From an uncultured Cytophagaceae bacterium (GTDB lineage: Bacteria; Bacteroidota; Bacteroidia; Cytophagales; Spirosomataceae): DNA of 5,043 nucleotides. Shown here one piece after another: positions 1 through 5,043 of the stretch; within the stretch, counting starts at the first letter, position 1, and each line of letters opens with the position of its first letter. Both the position numbers and the translations under genes were made by a program. Location: positions 1 through 5,043 of the forward strand of contig CAJCBY010000514.1 of the NCBI GenBank assembly GCA_903960725.1, given 5' to 3'. A model generated the notes under the pieces. The model was not told the origin of the DNA and did no database searches. It was given only the letters and a program-made list of their open reading frames with translations.

Positions 1-2895
1 CAAAATACTCTCATCAGACGTCACTAGTTCTGAGGCTAAATCCTTTTTGCGTTGCTGCAAGGCTAAAATTTTCTCCTCCACCGTCTCTTTCGAGATGAAC
101 TTATAGGTGAATACTGTTTTCTTTTGGCCGATGCGGTGCGCGCGGTCGATTGCCTGTGCCTCCGCCGCCGGATTCCACCACGGATCTAACAAGAAAACGT
201 AATCTGCTGCGGTCAGGTTTAGACCTACTCCTCCAGCTTTCAGGGAAATAAGGAAAACAGATTGTCCGTCGTCCTTTTGGAAACTCTCCACTTGCCCTTT
301 TCGATCTATCGTACTTCCATCCAAGTAGGCATACGCAATTCCGCGCTCCTCTAGGGCTGCTTTAATCAAGTTCAAGTGCTGCACAAATTGACTAAAGATC
401 AAAACTTTGTGATGCTGCTCTAAAACCGTTTCAAGTTTTTCTAACACGGCCTCCATCTTACCCGAATCTCCCGTATAACCGTCCTCACAAAGTGATGGAT
501 GGTTCGCTAGCTGACGTAACTTCGTCAAACCTTGCAAAACAGAGAATCGTGATTTCTGTAAACCTTCATCCTTTATCTGCTTGAGCAACACATCGCGGTA
601 GAACGATTTCGTTTTATCATACAAACGCTCCTGCTCATCGGTCATCGAACAGTAGGTCACTGATTCCATTTTCTCCGGTAAATCAGCGGCTACTTGACGC
701 TTTTCGCGACGCAATAAATAGGGCTTAATTAAAAAATAAAGCCTTTTTTTCTTCTCCATATCCGCCTTCTTCTCGATAGGCAACTGGAAATGATCTTTGA
801 AATAACGTTGGGTTCCGAGTAATCCAGTATTCACGAAATTCATCTGGGACCAAAGATCCATCGTCGAATTCTCCAGTGGAGTTCCCGTCATCACCAAGCG
901 GAATTTCGCGTTTAACTTCTGAACGGCTTTGGTAATATTCGCTAACGGATTCTTAATCGCCTGCGACTCATCTAAAATCACATACGAGAACGCTTGCTTT
1001 TCGAACCATTCAATATCAGAACGCACCATCCCGAACGAGCACAGGAGTAAGTCCACCTTCCCTATTTGCGCCTGCAATTTCTCTCTTTGTGGTCCGCTGT
1101 ATACTAAAACGCGTAATTGCGGCGTAAACTTCTTCGCCTCCATCTCCCAGTTATACAAAAGGGACGTAGGCATCACAAGTAAGGTAGGCAAGGTCTCGCC
1201 TTGTTCCTTTAAGCTCTGCAATAAACAAAGGGTCTGTACGGTTTTACCCAGACCCATATCATCTGCTAAACAAGCCCCTAAGCCCGCCGCCTGGCGCGTA
1301 CGCATCCAACGGTAGCCTTCCAATTGATAGGGGCGCAAGGTTCCTTTGAAATTCTTAGGAACGGGGTATTCTTTCGCTTCGAGCGCTAAATCATTCACCG
1401 TTTTAGATCGCAAGGCAGTCTTCACTAAATCCTGGTTCTCCCATTCCTGCACGAGCTGGTAATGTTGACGACGCAGGAAAACGCCCTCTTCACCGGGACG
1501 CGTCTCGGAGAAATAGAATAAATCTTGGTAATCATGGAACCAGTTATCCGGAATCATCGCGATGGAACCATCCGGCAAATGGAATTCTTTCTTCTTCTGT
1601 AAGATTAACTGGCGAATTTTCAAGAACGGAATTTGGAACTCCCCAAACGAAATGATAGCCTGGATATCAAACCAATCCAGTTTTTCACCTATACGAATTT
1701 TGATTTCTGGTTTTCCTAAGAAATAACGTGGCGCTTGTCCATCTCCTTTGAACTGAACGGCAAAACCAGCTTGATCTAGTGCCTCTTTGTTCGCAGTTAA
1801 CCATTGAACAGCATCCCCACGTTGCATAAAGGCACGGCCATCATTCTCCATCTTAAGACCTAATGTCTTGAGCTGTTGGAAGGCCCGCTTCTCCTTTACG
1901 TGAGAACGCATAATCTTTTGGAAGGCAAAACTATCCGCTTTCTTCTCAAAAAGCACGTTTGCCTCAGAGGACAATCCATCCCAAGGAAAACGGTTATTGC
2001 CGTATTGAAAGGATAGCACAAAATGCCAACGATCTGCTGCTTCAAGAGCTGCCTTCTTTTTCAAAGTTTCTTCCTCGTCTAATTTAGGGACCGTAGGACC
2101 ATAGGAGAGCAAGAATTGAACTGGTTTTTCTGTATTCGTAATCTCGAATCCCTTTGCATGGACAGGATAGCGACCTACCATCGCCTTTACAAATTTGCGG
2201 AAGTAATCTTCTTCCATATTCTTCGGAATCGCGACAAACTTCTTGTTCAAGAACGGACGCAATTTTTTGCCCTCTAGCTCTGGATTGAAGTGGTATAATT
2301 TTTGATTCATCAGCATCCACGCTGGTTCGTCACATAAAACAACCGCGTCTTTGTACTGGAATTCGAGTTTATTACCTAAGTATTTAAGCGTGGGAAAATA
2401 ATGGGTATTTTCCTCGTTGCGCATGAAATGGAATAAGACATCCACGGCCTCCGCCTCGATTTGTACCGATTGGCGCATTGGATTCCCGTCATTTCCCATG
2501 ATGAAAAGCGTCTTATCTGGACAAATTAATCCAAAAACTTGACCTCTTTTCTTCTCAATCACAGACATCACAGCCTCTTGAATTTCCTTTTCCCCTTTTT
2601 CTGCGTCCCACGTCTTCAAAAAGAATTCCTCCATCGTCTTGCGCTTCGATGAATTAAACTTTTCATAAACCGCTACCGGCTTCATACTTTCAATCAAACC
2701 CACCGCCGTGCGATCGCGATCGTCTAAGGCGTGTTCAAATTCGTGGAAATTCCGAGAAGTAAGCGTTTGATACTCCCAAGTCAACTGATTCTTCTCATTT
2801 AATTGCACCACAAAGACTTCGAATAAATATCCGAGGCATTCATGAGACAACAAAGAATAAACAACCTGAAAAGGTTTGTTAGGGGAGATTTTCAT
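1..2895 (-). CDS. SNF2-family DEAD/DEAH-box helicase (ATP-dependent DNA translocase), C-terminus cut by window edge
   Basis: An uninterrupted frame of 965 codons starts at the ATG at 2895 and runs off the left edge. An in-frame stop at 2931-2929 limits the start. The N-terminal half (about 1-500) is a Bacteroidota-type SNF2-associated region, with LCDEPAW near 187-193, DWFD at 407-410 and a LPDG...IPDNWF block at 440-453. The two RecA-like lobes follow. Lobe 1 has LRPYQLEGYRWM (520-531), Walker A DDMGLGKT (545-552, Lys551), motif Ia MPTSLLYNW (575-583), motif II DESQ (642-645) and motif III MTGTPLEN (669-676). Lobe 2 has FSQF (834-837), YLDGST (857-862), SLKAGGVGLNL (884-894), DPWWNP (904-909) and motif VI DRAHRIGQ (917-924, arginine finger). 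All ATPase motifs are intact, so it should be an active ATP-driven translocase on double-stranded DNA or nucleoprotein, in the cytoplasm. The exact substrate is unknown. By comparison with the family, probably only 10-20 residues are missing at the C-terminus. It lies 47 bp after prmA, and no restriction or defence partner is visible. Confidence 0.96.
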   Translation of the reverse strand, partial: MKISPNKPFQVVYSLLSHECLGYLFEVFVVQLNEKNQLTWEYQTLTSRNFHEFEHALDDRDRTAVGLIESMKPVAVYEKFNSSKRKTMEEFFLKTWDAEKGEKEIQEAVMSVIEKKRGQVFGLICPDKTLFIMGNDGNPMRQSVQIEAEAVDVLFHFMRNEENTHYFPTLKYLGNKLEFQYKDAVVLCDEPAWMLMNQKLYHFNPELEGKKLRPFLNKKFVAIPKNMEEDYFRKFVKAMVGRYPVHAKGFEITNTEKPVQFLLSYGPTVPKLDEEETLKKKAALEAADRWHFVLSFQYGNNRFPWDGLSSEANVLFEKKADSFAFQKIMRSHVKEKRAFQQLKTLGLKMENDGRAFMQRGDAVQWLTANKEALDQAGFAVQFKGDGQAPRYFLGKPEIKIRIGEKLDWFDIQAIISFGEFQIPFLKIRQLILQKKKEFHLPDGSIAMIPDNWFHDYQDLFYFSETRPGEEGVFLRRQHYQLVQEWENQDLVKTALRSKTVNDLALEAKEYPVPKNFKGTLRPYQLEGYRWMRTRQAAGLGACLADDMGLGKTVQTLCLLQSLKEQGETLPTLLVMPTSLLYNWEMEAKKFTPQLRVLVYSGPQREKLQAQIGKVDLLLCSFGMVRSDIEWFEKQAFSYVILDESQAIKNPLANITKAVQKLNAKFRLVMTGTPLENSTMDLWSQMNFVNTGLLGTQRYFKDHFQLPIEKKADMEKKKRLYFLIKPYLLRREKRQVAADLPEKMESVTYCSMTDEQERLYDKTKSFYRDVLLKQIKDEGLQKSRFSVLQGLTKLRQLANHPSLCEDGYTGDSGKMEAVLEKLETVLEQHHKVLIFSQFVQHLNLIKAALEERGIAYAYLDGSTIDRKGQVESFQKDDGQSVFLISLKAGGVGLNLTAADYVFLLDPWWNPAAEAQAIDRAHRIGQKKTVFTYKFISKETVEEKILALQQRKKDLASELVTSDESIL

Positions 2896-2903
2896 TTTTA
2901 AAA

Positions 2904-2921
2904 TACCCGATTTCTCGGATA
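2904..2921 (-). promoter_or_regulatory. Small GAAA-tetraloop hairpin just upstream of the SNF2 gene
   Basis: In the minus-strand RNA, 2921-2915 (UAUCCGA) can pair with 2910-2904 (UCGGGUA) in a seven-pair stem, including one G-U wobble. The loop is GAAA, a GNRA-type tetraloop. The stem is followed by four U (2903-2900), four A and then the SNF2 ATG at 2895. This could be a weak intrinsic terminator or attenuator that lowers SNF2 expression relative to prmA, or a translation-modulating hairpin. The U tract is short, the stem has only four strong pairs, and it could be chance. No known regulator or riboswitch is recognised. Confidence 0.35.
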
Positions 2922-2930
2922 ACAAGAGTC

Positions 2931-2951
2931 AAACCTTTAAAATTAAGGTTT
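2931..2951 (-). repeat. Inverted repeat spanning the prmA stop codon
   Basis: The arms AAACCTT (2931-2937) and AAGGTTT (2945-2951) are exact inverted repeats, separated by seven A/T bases that include part of the prmA TAA (2945-2943). In the minus-strand transcript, the stem lies at the prmA 3' end. Seven T in a row (2949-2955) flank it on the plus strand, so it resembles a Rho-independent terminator better for plus-strand transcription. No plus-strand gene leads into it. With only two G-C pairs the stem is weak, and its role, if any, is uncertain. Confidence 0.3.
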
Positions 2952-3764
2952 TTTTCTCAATTGCAAGCAAGCCCAGTTGTTTTTTGATGCCTGTGCTATA
3001 AAATTAAGTTGCTGCTTTTCAGCGGATTCCAGTAAAAGTGGAATGTCTTCGGTATAGAAACCGCTCAAAAATAGTAGGCCGCCGGGCTTAATGCGAACGG
3101 CATACTCGGCCATTTCGGCCAGTAAGATATTGCGATTGATATTAGCTAAAAGAACATCGTATTGTGTGTCATCTTCATCCATGATAGTACCCAGCCCAAA
3201 AGGAATTTCTTCACAGTCATTCAAGCCGGCATTCTCCATCGAATTTTCCACTGACCACTCATCTATGTCAAAACCACGCACAAAACCAGCACCACGCTTC
3301 TTTGCGACAAAAGCTAACAACCCTGTTCCTGTTCCAGCATCTAACACACTTTTGCCCGTTAAATCGAAATCAAATAGCGCTGCAGTCATCAGCGAAGTCG
3401 TTTCATGGTGGCCAGTGCCAAAAGACATTTTGGGATTAATCACTACTTCCATCTGAAATCCTGGCTCAGACGGGTGAAAACTGGCGCGAATTAACACTAA
3501 GTCCTCGATGCGAATGGGATCATAATTACTTTCCCATACCTGATTCCAGTTTTGCTTCTCAATGCGACTCGTTTCGTAGGTCTCTAGCCCATAACGGGAC
3601 ATAATTTCAGCCAGAGCCTCCGCAGAAAAGTCGACCTCCGGGCAATAAGCCATGACCCCTGTATCTGAATCCTCAAAAATATCGAATTGAATTTCGCCTA
3701 GCTCAGCGACTAAAATATCAGACAGCTCAGGACTGGCTGTAATTTTCACTTGAATCGTAGACAT
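2943..3764 (-). CDS. prmA: Ribosomal protein L11 methyltransferase PrmA
   Basis: This 273-residue protein is a class I S-adenosylmethionine methyltransferase. The family trimethylates lysines and the N-terminus of ribosomal protein L11 in the cytoplasm. Residues 1 to about 100 form the substrate-recognition part, including the NWNQVWESNYDPI-like linker at 72-84 common in Bacteroidota. The catalytic domain begins with the PrmA signature NPKMSFGTGHH (110-120). It continues with SAM-binding motif I VLDAGTGTG (140-148), an acidic GFDID strand (164-168), the catalytic-region motif LANIN (206-210), PGG (227-229) and LSGF (233-236). The length is slightly short of the roughly 290 residues of the E. 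coli enzyme but usual for this phylum. The ATG at 3764 is chosen because an in-frame stop at 3776-3774 leaves no other good start. It begins 5 bp after the mce stop, without a Shine-Dalgarno, so translation is probably coupled to the upstream gene. Loss of PrmA is well tolerated in E. coli, so it need not be essential here. Confidence 0.97.
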   Translation of the reverse strand: MSTIQVKITASPELSDILVAELGEIQFDIFEDSDTGVMAYCPEVDFSAEALAEIMSRYGLETYETSRIEKQNWNQVWESNYDPIRIEDLVLIRASFHPSEPGFQMEVVINPKMSFGTGHHETTSLMTAALFDFDLTGKSVLDAGTGTGLLAFVAKKRGAGFVRGFDIDEWSVENSMENAGLNDCEEIPFGLGTIMDEDDTQYDVLLANINRNILLAEMAEYAVRIKPGGLLFLSGFYTEDIPLLLESAEKQQLNFIAQASKNNWACLQLRKKP

Positions 3765-3769
3765 AGAAA

Positions 3770-4717
3770 TTAATTAGAGGGAGGGGTGTTTTTCTTCCCG
3801 AAAACAGAAATACCGATATAGCGCTTAGGCTGCAATCTAAAATCAAGCAAGAGCTTGTCCAGATCCACTAGTGTTTTATTTAATCCTAGATACAAGCTAT
3901 CGTTCTTGATTAATTTACCTGCAGTTCCTTCGCCTCGCTCTAAACCTTGAACAATTTTCTTCAATGAAACGACAGCCAAATCCACTTCTCTCAACGTTTT
4001 GCCTATTCTCAAAGCCTGCAAAGAGTCTGCTACTGTATTGAATTTCGTCAATAAGGGACGCAATTGCTTCTCAGTCTCCATTAAATCTGCAGATAATATT
4101 TTCATATTAGCAGAGATTTGCGCCACATTTGCGCGGTTATCAGCTACGATTCCATTTACGGAACCATTAATATTCGAAACCGTCTCATTAGATGTTTTCA
4201 ACAAGGTATTCAAATACGTTCCGGTATTATCAAACTTAGTGGAGATTTGGCGGAAAGAAACTAACAAAGAATCCGCATTAGCAATAACAGGAATCGCGCG
4301 CTCTTTTAATAAAGACGTGACGCCTACTTCCGTTTCTCCTTTCAGAAAGGATTCCTCTGGTAAATTACCTTTCCCCTCTAAGCGCAAACGGATAATTTTA
4401 CCCCCTAATAAAGCTCCATCAGAGAGCACCGCAACGGTTTTATCCGGGAGAACAATATCTTGACTGAATCGCAGAGTCACTAAAATTTTATTCGATTTAG
4501 TAGGTTGAAGCTCGACCTTTTTTACCTTACCTACCTCAATTCCATTGATCATAACCTGGTTTGAAACCATCAAACCGTCTACGTTATCGTATTCTACATA
4601 ATAGACACGAGCTGAAGAGAAAACGTCGTTCCCTTTTAAATAATTAAACCCAAAATAGAGGATTAAGAAGGCGATCAATGCCAAAAACCCTACTTTCAAT
4701 TCATTGCTTTTGAACAT
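3770..4717 (-). CDS. MCE/MlaD-family lipid-transport protein, inner-membrane anchored
   Basis: This 315-residue protein probably belongs to a periplasm-spanning phospholipid or hydrophobic-molecule transport system, as the substrate-carrying ring subunit. A short N-terminal tail (ELK, 6-8) precedes one hydrophobic helix at about 9-27, a signal anchor with the rest in the periplasm. A single MCE domain covers about 37-114. It shows the VDGL(x)VSNQVMINGIEVGKV core (46-65) and an ALLGG loop (102-106), whose Leu103-Leu104 match the pore-lining leucines of E. coli MlaD. Residues about 140-260 are rich in heptad-like helix and probably form the coiled tail. The end carries GEGTAGKL (262-269) and PKRYIGISVFGKK (297-309), typical of Bacteroidota homologues. 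It starts 5 bp after the amidase stop and ends 5 bp before prmA, so it is in an operon. No MlaE permease or MlaF ATPase lies within the window. They may lie just outside it or be encoded elsewhere. The function as lipid carrier is inferred from the family, and the substrate is unknown. Confidence 0.93.
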   Translation of the reverse strand: MFKSNELKVGFLALIAFLILYFGFNYLKGNDVFSSARVYYVEYDNVDGLMVSNQVMINGIEVGKVKKVELQPTKSNKILVTLRFSQDIVLPDKTVAVLSDGALLGGKIIRLRLEGKGNLPEESFLKGETEVGVTSLLKERAIPVIANADSLLVSFRQISTKFDNTGTYLNTLLKTSNETVSNINGSVNGIVADNRANVAQISANMKILSADLMETEKQLRPLLTKFNTVADSLQALRIGKTLREVDLAVVSLKKIVQGLERGEGTAGKLIKNDSLYLGLNKTLVDLDKLLLDFRLQPKRYIGISVFGKKNTPPSN

Positions 4718-4722
4718 TGTAT

Positions 4723-5043
4723 TTATTTTTCGATTTCTTCTTTATATGATTTAAATGCGGACGCAATGGCCGTTGCAACCTCTGACTGACCCGTTGAAGA
4801 GGCTAAATAGTTCTCCTCATCTGGGTTCGTTAAAAATCCTGTCTCCACTAATACACTCGGCATAGCCGTACGCCAAATAACCAAAAATCCAGCTTGCTTA
4901 ACCCCAAAACTCTTGCGTTTGTAGGTTTTGGTAAACTGCTCTTCCACTTTCGACGCAAATTTTACCGAGCTAGCCATAAAAGCACTTTGGTAATTAGCCA
5001 TCATAATATGCGCTAACGGCGAATTCGGGTCAAAACCATTATA
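4723..5043 (-). CDS. N-acetylmuramoyl-L-alanine amidase (Amidase_3 family), C-terminal part only
   Basis: The last 106 codons of a zinc amidase, which cuts the bond between MurNAc and L-alanine in peptidoglycan in the periplasm. The frame is open to the right edge and begins with YNGFDPNSPLAHI, so the gene starts outside the window. The ATGs at 5004 and 5001 are internal methionines, not starts: the residues before them continue the family's sequence. Clear Amidase_3 hallmarks are GVKQAGFLV (fragment residues about 47-55), then MPSVLVETGFLTNPDEE, where the Glu (codon at 4845-4843) is the conserved catalytic or zinc-site glutamate. The Zn-binding histidines and the signal peptide expected in the N-terminal part are off-window. 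The protein ends in a short Lys/Glu-rich tail (KSYKEEIEK). Its stop lies 5 bp before the mce start. An amidase followed by an mce gene is an arrangement I recall from other Bacteroidota, which suggests a joint role at the envelope. Confidence 0.94.
   Translation of the reverse strand, partial: YNGFDPNSPLAHIMMANYQSAFMASSVKFASKVEEQFTKTYKRKSFGVKQAGFLVIWRTAMPSVLVETGFLTNPDEENYLASSTGQSEVATAIASAFKSYKEEIEK

Noticed and set aside
741..755. Run of seven A in the coding strand of the SNF2 gene, a possible slippage or programmed frameshift site
   Set aside because: The zero frame continues intact through conserved motifs on both sides. The codon phase (AAG AAA AAA AGG) does not fit the standard -1 slippery heptamer.
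642..972. DESQ in place of DEAH in SNF2 motif II as a possible inactivating change
   Set aside because: Asp and Glu, the catalytic residues, are kept. Motif II varies after them (DEAH, DEAQ, DESQ) among active SNF2 proteins.
929..1315. Plus-strand open frame of 128 codons inside the SNF2 gene
   Set aside because: It lies opposite the intact helicase motifs I-II and matches no family I know. It is an antisense shadow.
2084..2320. Minus-strand 78-codon open frame in another frame of the SNF2 gene
   Set aside because: It overlaps the well-supported SNF2 frame entirely, with no sign of a frameshift or separate start signal.
2710..2722. GCGATCGC palindrome, like the HIP1 repeat of cyanobacteria
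   Set aside because: It is a single copy inside the SNF2 gene, explained by Asp-Arg-Asp-Arg codons. Nothing else suggests a cyanobacterium.
1..2895. SNF2 helicase as part of an anti-phage system such as DISARM
   Set aside because: No methyltransferase, nuclease or other defence partner is adjacent. The neighbour prmA modifies a ribosomal protein, and the gene set looks like ordinary chromosome.
2896..2935. Possible Bacteroidota-type promoter (TTG ... TATTTT) upstream of the SNF2 ATG
   Set aside because: The spacing between the elements is off, the -7 element lacks the expected TTTG end, and the boxes overlap the hairpin. It is too weak to annotate.
3091..3456. Plus-strand open frame of 121 codons opposite prmA
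   Set aside because: It is antisense to the conserved SAM-binding and substrate motifs of prmA, and its residue composition is unlike a real protein.
3999..4463. Plus-strand open frame of 154 codons opposite the mce gene
   Set aside because: It is antisense to the MCE domain and helical tail, with no recognisable domain or start context.

Overview
The window is a compact stretch of bacterial chromosome, coded entirely on the minus strand. I read four genes with two short gaps of 5 bp and one of 47 bp. In transcription order, from right to left, they are: the C-terminal end of an N-acetylmuramoyl-L-alanine amidase (4723-5043, cut by the right edge); a complete single-domain MCE/MlaD-type lipid-transport protein (3770-4717); a complete PrmA ribosomal protein L11 methyltransferase (2943-3764); and a large SNF2-family helicase/translocase (1-2895, cut by the left edge just before its stop).

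The window looks like Bacteroidota, possibly a Cytophagales-type organism. The SNF2 protein has the long N-terminal half typical of Bacteroidota homologues. The MCE protein ends in the PKRYIGISVFGKK-like tail common in that phylum. The start codons lack Shine-Dalgarno sequences and sit behind A/T-rich leaders, as is usual there. Base composition is moderate and slightly AT-rich, and similar across all four genes. Assignment below phylum is a guess.

The amidase, mce and prmA genes are almost certainly co-transcribed, because each stop is 5 bp from the next start. The first two make functional sense together: one trims peptidoglycan in the periplasm and the other is an inner-membrane-anchored lipid carrier. 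PrmA (translation) and the SNF2 protein (DNA or nucleoprotein remodelling) have no obvious biochemical link to them, so the cluster may be only a shared transcript. The 47 bp gap between prmA and the SNF2 gene is the only non-coding DNA with visible structure: two small inverted repeats, one spanning the prmA stop and one ending just before the SNF2 start.

I found no RNA genes, mobile elements, CRISPR arrays, attachment sites or pseudogenes, and no convincing evidence of a new system. There is no gene-free stretch over 300 bases. The most interesting items are the possible attenuator-like hairpin before the SNF2 gene and the mixed envelope/translation/helicase gene order.
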